DNA of 10,768 nucleotides from an uncultured Clostridia bacterium (GCA_947624925.1 CANQMG010000050.1:1-10768), one strand, 5' to 3'; positions 1 through 6,398 are shown, counted from the first letter of the stretch. Numbers and translations are program-made. Notes: generated by a model not told the origin, from the letters alone.

Positions 1-17
1 TGACCTGCCTTTTTTTA
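1..17 (+). terminator. Possible right half of a terminator of an upstream gene
   Basis: The window opens with GACCTGCC followed by seven T residues. This is how the 3' arm and U-tract of a rho-independent terminator look, but the matching 5' arm (GGCAGGTC) would lie before base 1, so it cannot be confirmed. Confidence 0.3.
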
Positions 18-241
18 TTTTTAACATTAATTTCAATTTTATTATAACAATAACATTTTCTTATTGCAATACTTTTTGTTATAAAATTTTATTTCTATTT
101 TATTTTGTTAATTAAAAAATGGAAATATTATATTCATATTTTTTTATAAAACAGCAATTCAAAGCTATAATTACCTTATAGATCAAAAGAAAAGCTGAAA
201 TTTAAAAATTTTAACTCTCCTTTCTTTTTTTGTCAAAAAAA
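18..241. other. AT-rich intergenic stretch with one weak dyad
   Basis: No coding region is supported. The only structure seen is an inverted repeat, TTATAACAA (42-50) and TTGTTATAA (76-84), with a 25-base loop; it has no T-run and its role is unknown. A Shine-Dalgarno-like string on the minus strand near 213-222 is not followed by a usable start codon. Confidence 0.5.
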
Positions 242-242
242 T

Positions 243-271
243 GTATAAAAATTTTCCTAAAACTAATACTA
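243..271 (+). promoter_or_regulatory. Sigma-G-type promoter of spoVT
   Basis: GTATA at 243-247 fits the sigma-G -35 consensus GHATR exactly. AATACTA at 265-271 fits the -10 consensus CATNHTA in six of seven positions. The spacer is 17 bases. Transcription would begin near 278, about 24 bases before the TTG start and just upstream of the Shine-Dalgarno sequence. B. subtilis spoVT is known to be sigma-G dependent, so the site is where expected. Assignment is by pattern only. Confidence 0.6.
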
Positions 272-301
272 ACTTTAAAGATAAAAAAAGGAGGGAAAAT
301 T

Positions 302-856
302 TTGAAAGCAACAGGAGTAGTTAGAAGAATAGATGATTTAGGTAGGATTGTTATTCCGAAAGAAATAAGAAAAACATTAAGGATAAAAGAAGGTGACCCA
401 CTAGAAATTTTTACAGACAAAGAAGGAGAAGTTATATTGAAAAAATATTCACCTATTGGTGAATTATCAGAATTTGCATCAAGTTATGCTGAAACATTAG
501 CAAAAACAACAGGACATATTGCATGTATAACAGATAAAGATACAGTTATTGCTGTTTCAGGAGCACCCAAAAAAGAATTTTTAGAACAAGATTTATCACA
601 AGAGTTAGAACAATTAATGGAAGACAAAGAAGTTTATACTAGTAGAGAAAATAATGAGGTTGCAATACCGATAACAAGAAATGATAATAATGAAAGAAAA
701 CATAACTCACAGGTAGTTTATCCCATAATATCACAAGGAGATGTTATTGGAAGCGTAATATTATTATCAAAAGATACAAATAAAAAAATGAATGAAACAG
801 AACTAAAAGTAGTTCAATCAGCTGCTGGATTTTTAGGAAATCAAATGGATTTATAA
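302..856 (+). CDS. spoVT: Stage V sporulation protein T (AbrB-type regulator with GAF domain)
   Basis: SpoVT is a forespore transcription factor that adjusts sigma-G-dependent genes and affects spore maturation and germination. The protein is 184 aa, close to the usual 178 or so. Residues 1-50 form the swapped-hairpin AbrB DNA-binding domain and carry the near-invariant ATGVVRRIDDLGRIVIPKEI. Residues from about 55 onward form the GAF domain, with AETLAKTTGHIACITD near its start and VIGSVILLSKD near its end. I chose TTG at 302 because AAGGAGG lies at 288-294 with a 7-base spacer, family similarity begins exactly at the TTG-encoded residue, and the in-frame ATG at 230 lies upstream of the apparent promoter. 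The gene stands alone; the next possible plus-strand ORF (1174) is doubtful. A structured hairpin follows 36 bases after the stop. The identification is very secure. Confidence 0.96.
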   Translation: MKATGVVRRIDDLGRIVIPKEIRKTLRIKEGDPLEIFTDKEGEVILKKYSPIGELSEFASSYAETLAKTTGHIACITDKDTVIAVSGAPKKEFLEQDLSQELEQLMEDKEVYTSRENNEVAIPITRNDNNERKHNSQVVYPIISQGDVIGSVILLSKDTNKKMNETELKVVQSAAGFLGNQMDL

Positions 857-892
857 AATAAGTATGAAAAAATATAATGAGGAAAATCAATT

Positions 893-970
893 GAAAAAGT
901 AACTTCTAGTTACCGATTAAATGCTATTTAGAAAGATTTAATTTAGGTAAAAAAGTTGCTTTTTCTTTTT
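893..970 (+). terminator. Long imperfect hairpin followed by T-run, probable spoVT terminator
   Basis: Three nested pairings are seen: 893-903 with 955-965 (11 bp, one G-U), TTACC 910-914 with GGTAA 946-950, and ATTAAAT 916-922 with ATTTAAT 936-942. Five T residues follow at 966-970. A shorter hairpin, GTAACT (899-904) with AGTTAC (908-913), would compete with the outer stem. The simplest reading is the spoVT terminator; a regulatory or small RNA is possible. Confidence 0.5.
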
Positions 971-1118
971 AATAATATCACGAATAAATATATGATTATT
1001 TTCAATATGAGGTTTCTGGCTAGACATTTGAGCATTACAATAAAAGATATTACTTCTAATTCCACCAGTTTCGTGATTTATTTCAAAAAGATTTGGCTTG
1101 TTTTTATTATTGACTATA
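938..1118 (-). pseudogene. Remnant of an IS30-type transposase (C-terminal catalytic part)
   Basis: The minus strand stays open for about 60 codons and reads KPNLFEINHETGG, then IRSNIFYCNAQMSSQKPH, then IENNHIFIRDIIKK. This lines up with the end of the DDE core of IS30-type transposases, where a FYC-x-P motif is followed by S-x-WQKG-x-x-E-x-NH-x-x-IR; the E of HIENNH would be the catalytic glutamate. The upstream DNG block is not recognisable, and the frame runs into a stop at 938-940 without the usual C-terminal tail, so this is a short dead fragment. The frame change on the upstream side coincides with the AT-rich hairpin at 1119-1158. No terminal inverted repeats were found. The family call rests on recalled motif similarity. 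Confidence 0.6.
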
Positions 1119-1158
1119 CTTCTAAAAATTGTTATTATTATAATAATATTTTTAGAAG
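1119..1158 (+). promoter_or_regulatory. Hairpin overlapping a ribosome binding site
   Basis: CTTCTAAAAAT (1119-1129) pairs perfectly with ATTTTTAGAAG (1148-1158); inside it ATTATTA (1134-1140) pairs with TAATAAT (1141-1147), with a 4-base bulge TGTT. The 3' arm contains the first five bases of the Shine-Dalgarno string AGAAGGAG (1154-1161) of the small ORF at 1174. This could hold translation down. There is no T-run, so it is not a terminator. Confidence 0.45.
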
Positions 1159-1173
1159 GAGAGTTTGATTATT

Positions 1174-1293
1174 ATGTATTATAGGTACAGTAATTTAGAC
1201 ATATTAAAAGAAGTTAAAACACCATACCCTTTATTAATATTAATAATGGTAAATTTATGTCTTTTGACACTTAGAATTATATTTATTATTTAA
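1174..1293 (+). CDS. Possible 39-residue hydrophobic peptide
   Basis: ATG at 1174 opens a 39-codon frame. The N-terminal third is polar (MYYRYSNLDILKEVK) and residues 17-39 are almost wholly hydrophobic (PYPLLILIMVNLCLLTLRII and on), enough for one membrane-spanning helix. AAGGAG (1156-1161) lies 12 bases upstream, rather far; an in-frame TTG at 1165 is too close to it. The ribosome site is partly inside a hairpin. The frame overlaps the last four bases of convergent splB. No family was recognised. It resembles small single-pass membrane peptides, including type I toxins, in size and layout only, and it may equally be chance: AT-rich DNA readily gives Leu/Ile runs. No promoter or antisense RNA was identified. 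Confidence 0.25.
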   Translation: MYYRYSNLDILKEVKTPYPLLILIMVNLCLLTLRIIFII

Positions 1294-2291
1294 ACTATAT
1301 ATAAGATTTTATTATTTGGGAAATATTTTTTTAGCAGTTCTACCATTTTAACTTCAGCTTCTTTTTTAATGCTTGGTTTATACATATATTTCCCTTTTCC
1401 TCTTCCTGTCATTAATTCTTTATTAAACAAATTAATTGCGTTAGGAAAAGCTTCGGTATTTATCATATTATGAACATAGCTATATGTCATAAATATTAGT
1501 TCAAAAAAAGTTTTTTTCTTAATACCTTCATTTAAATTTTCGTACATTGTTTTGAATAACCCTTCATATGCTAATTCCCAGTTTTCTATTAAAACTATAG
1601 GTGCTATTAGAATTCCTACTTCATATCCCGCTTCTTCTAATTTATTAATTGCTTTTATTCTATCTAATAATCTGGATGTTCCAAACTCAATTTTATTAAT
1701 TATTTCTTCTGGATTTAGGCTCATTCTAATAATTACTTTTTCTTTATTTTTTAAGTTTAATATAGGATCAACCATATCAAATTTAGTAGGGAATGTTAAT
1801 TTTCCTTTTTCTGAATTAAAGTTCTCTATTGTCCAAACCAAATTATTAGTAATAGTATTTTCAAGTATTAAATCACTATTACTACCAATTTCGAAAGTTA
1901 ATGGTTTTTCACTCTTATCTGCAGTTCTTAATATTTTTTCTAGCATTTGCTCTCTATTTACAAATATCCTAAGATATGCACATTTATTATAATTACATAC
2001 TAAATAGCAATACATACACATTGCTATACAACCAGATGAAGTATATGGAACTAGATAATCTGAGACCTTATGATTTTCTGTATATTTATGTGTTTTTCTA
2101 ATTCCAATTATTAAATTTCTTTTCATATATGGAAATTCTGAATTTTGTTTTTTTCTCATTTCTTCTATATTGTTATGATTTTCTATTTCAATCATTGGAA
2201 TATTCATATTTTTATATCTATCTAACAGCTCTTTTCCTAATTCATAATTTTCAATATTTTTTTCAAAATAAATAGCATTTGGCACAAACAT
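1290..2291 (-). CDS. splB: Spore photoproduct lyase, radical SAM
   Basis: SplB reverses the thymine dimer (spore photoproduct) formed by UV in dormant spores, acting early in germination. The protein is 333 aa, the normal length. The [4Fe-4S] cluster motif is C88-x3-C92-x2-C95, and C95 is flanked by Y94 and Y96, matching the radical-relay tyrosines Y97/Y99 of B. subtilis. GSNSDLILENT (136-146), TFPTKFDMVDP (166-176), EFGTSRLLDRI (202-212) and MTGRGKGKYMY (294-304) are recognisable family blocks. Odd points: at the place of B. subtilis C141 (FEAxCTSD) this protein has Ser137 (FEIGSNSD), and two additional cysteines, C99 and C104, follow the cluster. ATG at 2291 is preceded by GGAGG with a 6-base spacer. 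The gene ends a minus-strand run, 49 bases after the KAP ATPase. The family call is secure; the C141 alignment is by eye. Confidence 0.93.
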   Translation of the reverse strand: MFVPNAIYFEKNIENYELGKELLDRYKNMNIPMIEIENHNNIEEMRKKQNSEFPYMKRNLIIGIRKTHKYTENHKVSDYLVPYTSSGCIAMCMYCYLVCNYNKCAYLRIFVNREQMLEKILRTADKSEKPLTFEIGSNSDLILENTITNNLVWTIENFNSEKGKLTFPTKFDMVDPILNLKNKEKVIIRMSLNPEEIINKIEFGTSRLLDRIKAINKLEEAGYEVGILIAPIVLIENWELAYEGLFKTMYENLNEGIKKKTFFELIFMTYSYVHNMINTEAFPNAINLFNKELMTGRGKGKYMYKPSIKKEAEVKMVELLKKYFPNNKILYIV

Positions 2292-2320
2292 AATATACCT
2301 CCATATATATTATGTTCGCC
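2281..2320 (-). promoter_or_regulatory. Hairpin enclosing the splB start codon and Shine-Dalgarno
   Basis: On the minus strand AACATAATATA (2316-2306) pairs perfectly with TATATTATGTT (2297-2287), extended by an outer GGC/GCC after a small internal loop. The 8-base loop contains the GGAGG of splB, and the ATG (2291-2289) lies in the 3' arm. A CATAATA string (2314-2308) in the 5' arm matches a sigma-G -10 box, but no -35 was found at the right distance. Confidence 0.45.
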
Positions 2321-2340
2321 AAATGCATTAAATTTATGTA

Positions 2341-4332
2341 TTATTCTTCATTTTCATCTTTTCTATTTACTAAAAAAGAGGTTTTATATTTATCTAGTAT
2401 TATTCCAAGTGCTTTTGAAAAGTCTTTTAACATAACAATTTTTATACTATTATCTTTTGATTTTATATAATCGTCTATAATTGATTTAACTTGTTTAATA
2501 TTTTTCATTTCTGGTTCAATCTGTTTTGTATATAAATTAGCTCTGTTTAATAATTTTTCTTTAATAGTAACTATATCTTCATTACTAGCACATGATAATC
2601 TTTGGAAAGTTTGAAATGGATCATAGTATTTAAATATTGGTACATCCATACATTCATTATCAAACCTTTCATAAAATACTTCCATTTTCATAGGTATACA
2701 CTTAAATATTTCTTCTGCTTTTTCTATATACATTTTATCTCTTAATTTCATATTTAATTGATAGAAATGTTTTAAAATATCTTCTATATCTTGATTTGTT
2801 TCTTCTAATACTATTTTATCTAATTCCTCTTCTGCATTATCACAATAATCTGAGATTAATGAAGATGCATTCATTCCATTAAAGAATATCATTTTTATTG
2901 TTTTCATATCATATTTTATTAAGCCTTTTTTTATAAAATAGCTAAAATATCCAAATAATTTTACAATGTCTATTAAACTTATTTTTCCAGCTTTTAAATC
3001 ACCTAGTATTTCTTCTATTATATTTTCAAATTCATCATCATCTATTTTCCAAAATTCTTCAGTAAGTAATCTTTTATATCCTGGTAATTTATTAGTATCT
3101 ACTGTTTTTATTATTACCTCCATATTATCTTTAAATACTTTCATATCGAATATTCTTGTACGTACATAAATTTCAATAAATTTAAAGAAACGATATTCTG
3201 ATTTAAAATTGTAATAATAATTACTATCAAATTCTTTTATATAAAATTGCCTATTATCCATCAAAATTCTTGAAGAAATCAAAATAGATTTGTATTCTTC
3301 ATTATCTTTTATATTTATAAATTTGTCTTTAGTTACTTTACCTGCTTTTATTTCAAATGATACAGCTATTGTAAATATTAGCATTGTTTGCAAAACTCTG
3401 TTATTTGTATTTGGATAATTTTTATTTACCATTTCAAAAATTTTTTTAAAATCATTTAATGCATGTTTTAAAATTCTTAAATTTTTAGTTCCGCTTTTAT
3501 TAAAAGTACTTGTAATTAATCTTGTGTTTTCTCTTAAAAATCTGATAAGTTCAGGATACCTTTCGTATCTCATTAGTAATCCATTTATAATATAATTAAA
3601 TTCTGGTGCATATTCAAAAGTTTCACCTATTAATTTTTCTTTTATTCTTTCGTAATCATTTGCTTTATCAAATACATATTCAATTTTGTCTTGGATTTTT
3701 TCTACCATTGGTTTATCATCAGGTGAATTATTACCATTTAAATCTCCCTCTTTATCTAGCAAATATGTAGCAATAAAAGTTTTCATTTCTAAGTTACTAC
3801 TTTTTAATTTATTAGAAAGCTCTTTTTCGTTACAAATAATTATTGTTTTTATATGGTCATGTTCAACAAAATTATTTATATATCCTAATATATCTATAAC
3901 ATCTACATTTGCTCTTTCTAGGTCATCAAAACATAATATTTTATCATCTGTAGAGAAGAAATCTGCATAATTTAATTTATCTCCATTTTGTGTTACTCCA
4001 AAAAAATTAGCCATATCTAAACCTGTTTTAGCATATTCAGGTATTGTAGTTTGATTATTACTAGCCATAAATTTTTTTAAATTTTTGTCCATTAATTGTG
4101 TTGTTTCTATAAATATTTTTTTACTTATTTCCTCTAGATTAGAGATTCCGTACAAAGACATATATACAGTTGTAAACTGCTTTCCATTTATATACATTGA
4201 CTCTATTTTATTTCTTATTTTATTATTCCAAAAATATGTTTTTCCACTACCCCATTCTCCATTTATCATAATAGCATAATCAGTATAATCTGCTCTTACA
4301 TAGTCTAATATGCTTTCAACTAAATCTTCCAT
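2341..4332 (-). CDS. KAP-family P-loop NTPase
   Basis: A 663-aa protein with a KAP-like ATPase core at the N terminus. Walker A is GEWGSGKT (25-32), a typical KAP form. YMSLYGISNLEEISKKIF (57-74) is a block often seen after it. Walker B is KILCFDDLER (131-140), with acidic D136, D137 and E139. TIIICNEKEL (163-172) looks like the sensor-1 strand. GTKNLRILKHALNDF (281-295) resembles the Arg-containing helix ending the core. The remaining 365 or so residues are mostly helical, charged and without a recognised domain; they could be a sensor or effector part. No membrane segments are evident, although many KAP proteins have them. Known KAP proteins include F-plasmid PifA (T7 exclusion) and animal Kidins220. 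The gene sits 20 bases after the comFC-like stop, its AAAGGA site starting right behind it, so co-transcription is likely. A defence role is inference only. ATG at 4332 is the clear start. Confidence 0.8.
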   Translation of the reverse strand: MEDLVESILDYVRADYTDYAIMINGEWGSGKTYFWNNKIRNKIESMYINGKQFTTVYMSLYGISNLEEISKKIFIETTQLMDKNLKKFMASNNQTTIPEYAKTGLDMANFFGVTQNGDKLNYADFFSTDDKILCFDDLERANVDVIDILGYINNFVEHDHIKTIIICNEKELSNKLKSSNLEMKTFIATYLLDKEGDLNGNNSPDDKPMVEKIQDKIEYVFDKANDYERIKEKLIGETFEYAPEFNYIINGLLMRYERYPELIRFLRENTRLITSTFNKSGTKNLRILKHALNDFKKIFEMVNKNYPNTNNRVLQTMLIFTIAVSFEIKAGKVTKDKFINIKDNEEYKSILISSRILMDNRQFYIKEFDSNYYYNFKSEYRFFKFIEIYVRTRIFDMKVFKDNMEVIIKTVDTNKLPGYKRLLTEEFWKIDDDEFENIIEEILGDLKAGKISLIDIVKLFGYFSYFIKKGLIKYDMKTIKMIFFNGMNASSLISDYCDNAEEELDKIVLEETNQDIEDILKHFYQLNMKLRDKMYIEKAEEIFKCIPMKMEVFYERFDNECMDVPIFKYYDPFQTFQRLSCASNEDIVTIKEKLLNRANLYTKQIEPEMKNIKQVKSIIDDYIKSKDNSIKIVMLKDFSKALGIILDKYKTSFLVNRKDENEE

Positions 4333-4352
4333 AAATAAATTTTCCTTTCCAC

Positions 4353-5006
4353 TTAATCTTTTGCTATTGTAATTACATCTAATTGTTTTGGATTAGATGT
4401 TCTAAGTATTTTACAACATTCATTTACTGTACTTCCTGTAGTATAGATATCATCTAATAATAAAACTTTTTTATTATTTAACTGATAAAAATTTTTAATT
4501 TCATATATTCCATTTACATTATTTTTTCTTTCTGATTTATTTAAAGTACTTTGAGGATGCGTGTTTTGAATTTTTTTAAGTACATTTAATATTTGTAATG
4601 TATCTATATTTTTTGCTAAAAATCTACATATAAGCTCTGTTTGATTATATCCTCTTTCTAATTTTCTTTTTTTATGTATTGGAACTGGGATTATTATATC
4701 ATAATTTTTTAAAAATCCAAATGTTTTTTTATTTTTTATCATAATTTCTCCAAAGCATTTATACATATAAGATTTATTGTAAAATTTGTATTCTAATAAT
4801 TTTTCTCGTATAATTCCTTCATACTTAAAAATATAAAAATGTTTATTATAATAAATATCACTATTAGCATAATAAATTGTTTTACACAAAATCTTATTTT
4901 TTATATTAAGTTCACATTTTTTACATATATTTGTATCACAAATTTTACCACAAAATCCACAAACATTAGGATATATTAGATTTAAAATTTTATTTATATA
5001 TTTCAT
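4353..5006 (-). CDS. comFC: ComF family protein (phosphoribosyltransferase-like, competence)
   Basis: ComFC-type proteins combine a small zinc-binding domain with a type I phosphoribosyltransferase fold and are needed for uptake of DNA in competent cells; the substrate is unknown. The protein is 217 aa, a usual length. The N-terminal zinc site is C16-x2-C19 with C28-x2-C31 (C23 and C41 are further cysteines). The central block PVPIHKKRKLERGYNQTELI (107-126) is diagnostic for the family. The PRPP loop is VLLLDDIYTTGST (181-193). AAGAGG precedes ATG 5006. It is first of a minus-strand run leading into the KAP ATPase and splB. No convincing promoter was found in the AT-rich gap before it. Neighbouring comFA is not in the window. 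The related E. coli name is GntX. Confidence 0.9.
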   Translation of the reverse strand: MKYINKILNLIYPNVCGFCGKICDTNICKKCELNIKNKILCKTIYYANSDIYYNKHFYIFKYEGIIREKLLEYKFYNKSYMYKCFGEIMIKNKKTFGFLKNYDIIIPVPIHKKRKLERGYNQTELICRFLAKNIDTLQILNVLKKIQNTHPQSTLNKSERKNNVNGIYEIKNFYQLNNKKVLLLDDIYTTGSTVNECCKILRTSNPKQLDVITIAKD

Positions 5007-5077
5007 ATTTAACCTCTTTATTTATTTCAAAATTTTATATTATTTTTCTTTTTTTTATTTATTTTTTCGATTATTTA

Positions 5078-5086
5078 TGATAAAAT
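5078..5086 (+). promoter_or_regulatory. Extended -10 promoter of the zinc-ribbon gene
   Basis: TGATAAAAT is a good extended -10 element (TG at 5078-5079, TAAAAT at 5081-5086). The -35 position has only T-rich sequence without a match to TTGACA. Transcription would start near 5093, 38 bases before the ATG. Confidence 0.5.
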
Positions 5087-5130
5087 ACATTTAAATTTTA
5101 AATATAATTTTTTATTTAGGAGGAATTATT

Positions 5131-5370
5131 ATGGAATTTAAAAGATGTAAACGTTGTGGATGTTTTTTTACTTCTGTAGATGATGTTTGTTGTAATTGTT
5201 CTTCAAAAGATAAACTAGAAATAACAACTTTAAAAAATTATATTGAGGAAAATAATTTAAATGAAATAAATTCATTAAGCTCTTTATCTTATAATACGGG
5301 TATTTCTCAAAAAAACCTAATTAGACATGTTAATAATCAAAACTTTCCAGATATTAATATAAATCTTTAA
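5131..5370 (+). CDS. Zinc-ribbon/HTH small protein, YvyF (TIGR03826)-like
   Basis: The 79-aa protein starts with a zinc ribbon, C6-x2-C9 and C20-x2-C23 (C11 and C21 are extra). A charged linker and then a short helix-turn-helix-like block, SLSSLSYNTGISQKNLIRHV (about 48-67), follow. This order and spacing resemble the flagellar-operon protein YvyF, in which the second half reads like EVSEATGVSEKQI. In B. subtilis yvyF lies next to comFC, and here a comFC-like gene lies on the other side, divergent, which supports the relation. No flagellar gene is present in the window, so it may serve as a general regulator. AGGAGG (5118-5123) with a 7-base spacer fixes the ATG. A strong terminator follows, so it is a one-gene unit. 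Family assignment is moderate. Confidence 0.8.
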   Translation: MEFKRCKRCGCFFTSVDDVCCNCSSKDKLEITTLKNYIEENNLNEINSLSSLSYNTGISQKNLIRHVNNQNFPDININL

Positions 5371-5377
5371 TTTATTT

Positions 5378-5405
5378 AGGTCGATATAAAAATCGACCTT
5401 TTTTT
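5378..5405 (+). terminator. Rho-independent terminator of the zinc-ribbon gene
   Basis: AGGTCGAT (5378-5385) and ATCGACCT (5392-5399) form a perfect 8-bp stem with loop ATAAAA, followed by a run of T to 5405. It starts 7 bases after the stop codon. Confidence 0.93.
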
Positions 5406-5429
5406 CTTATAAACCTAAAATTTTTTCTT

Positions 5430-5471
5430 TTATAATTGTAATTTCTTCATTTATTTGTATGCCCTCCTTCT
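5430..5471 (-). other. Strong Shine-Dalgarno without a proper gene (vestige)
   Basis: Just after the radical SAM stop, the minus strand shows AGAAGGAGGG (5471-5462), as good as any ribosome site here. The only ATG behind it (5450) gives a 6-codon peptide, MKKLQL. Another frame runs open as IQINEEITIIKEKILGL to a stop near 5409 but would need an ATA start. It looks like the beginning of a lost gene; a tiny translated peptide cannot be excluded. Confidence 0.3.
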
Positions 5472-5476
5472 AATTC

Positions 5477-6361
5477 CTAAAAATTAGGTACATATTTTTC
5501 TTCATTATCTTCTAAATCCTGCATATATCCATTATCTATATTTAACTTAAAAATATAATTTTCCATTATATTATATTCTTTTATATTCAGCTTTCTATTA
5601 ATTTCTATGTGTTCTCTTGCTTTGTAGCAAGGGAAATATTGTGTCATTATGCTTACATATACCCTTTTGTCTATATTTTTATCAATCCATTTAAGTACTT
5701 TTTTTGAATTATCTAAATTATTTGGTAAAATTAAATGTCTTATTATTAACCCTTTAGTTATCATTCCATCTTTATCAAATTGAGGATAACCAACTTGATT
5801 ATACATTTCTTTAATAGCATTTGTTGAAATTTCGAAGTAATTTTTAATTCCAGAATATTTGTATGCTATTTCATCATAATAATATTTTAAATCTGGAAGA
5901 TATACATCTATATAGCCTTTTAATTTTTTTATAGTTTCTATATTCTCATATCCATTAGTATTATAAATTATTGGAATTTTTAGTCCATTTTTTTTTGCTA
6001 TTTTTATTGCTTCAATAATGTGATATGTATATATTGTGGGTGTAACCAAATTAATATTATGTGCTCCAATACTTTGCAGATAGATAAATTTATCTGCTAA
6101 CTCTTCTATTGTTATATATTCTCCTTTTCCTTCTTGACTTATTTTATAATTTTGACAATAAACGCACTTTAAATTGCAGTTTGAGAAAAAAACAGTTCCA
6201 GAGCCTTGTTTTCCACTTATACAAGGCTCTTCAAATTTATGTAATGATATTAAAGCTACTTTTATATTATTATCTGCTCTGCATATTCCATATTCTTTAT
6301 TTAGTCTATTTACACCGCATTTATTTGGGCAAATATAACATTTATTCAATTGTTCTAGCAT
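5477..6361 (-). CDS. Radical SAM protein, PflX type (COG1313)
   Basis: The 294-aa protein begins with a cysteine cluster, C8-x2-C11-x3-C15 and C27 (CPNKCGVNRLNKEYGIC), typical of the COG1313/PflX group. EEPCISGKQGSGTVFFSNC (44-62) leads into the radical SAM motif C62-x3-C66-x2-C69, followed by QNYKIS. NLVTPTIYTY (104-113) and IIYNTNGYE (130-138) fit the SAM-binding barrel strands. Related proteins are named pyruvate formate-lyase activating enzymes, but no glycyl-radical enzyme is present in this window and the real substrate is unknown. GAGG about 8 bases upstream supports the ATG. The gene has its own sigma-A-type promoter about 56 bases upstream of the start and a palindrome in its leader. 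The group call is secure, the function is not. Confidence 0.88.
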   Translation of the reverse strand: MLEQLNKCYICPNKCGVNRLNKEYGICRADNNIKVALISLHKFEEPCISGKQGSGTVFFSNCNLKCVYCQNYKISQEGKGEYITIEELADKFIYLQSIGAHNINLVTPTIYTYHIIEAIKIAKKNGLKIPIIYNTNGYENIETIKKLKGYIDVYLPDLKYYYDEIAYKYSGIKNYFEISTNAIKEMYNQVGYPQFDKDGMITKGLIIRHLILPNNLDNSKKVLKWIDKNIDKRVYVSIMTQYFPCYKAREHIEINRKLNIKEYNIMENYIFKLNIDNGYMQDLEDNEEKYVPNF

Positions 6362-6398
6362 TATGATATCCTCATTTTTTTACATTATTATTTCTACT

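Noticed and set aside
230..301. ATG-start extension of spoVT by 24 residues
   Set aside because: It lies upstream of and across the apparent promoter, has no ribosome site, and SpoVT family similarity begins at the TTG at 302.
864..902. 12-codon frame (MKKYNEENQLKK) running into the hairpin after spoVT, like a leader peptide
   Set aside because: No ribosome site in front and no run of codons for one amino acid; it probably occurs by chance.
956..1168. Plus-strand 70-aa frame
   Set aside because: It starts inside the terminator stem without a ribosome site and is the shadow of the transposase remnant on the other strand.
2308..2337. Full sigma-G promoter for splB
   Set aside because: CATAATA is a good -10, but the best -35-like string is 20 bases away with one mismatch; kept only as a remark.
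5007..5077. Minus-strand promoter for the comFC-like gene
   Set aside because: Several TATAAA-like strings occur, but none has a convincing -35 or extended -10.
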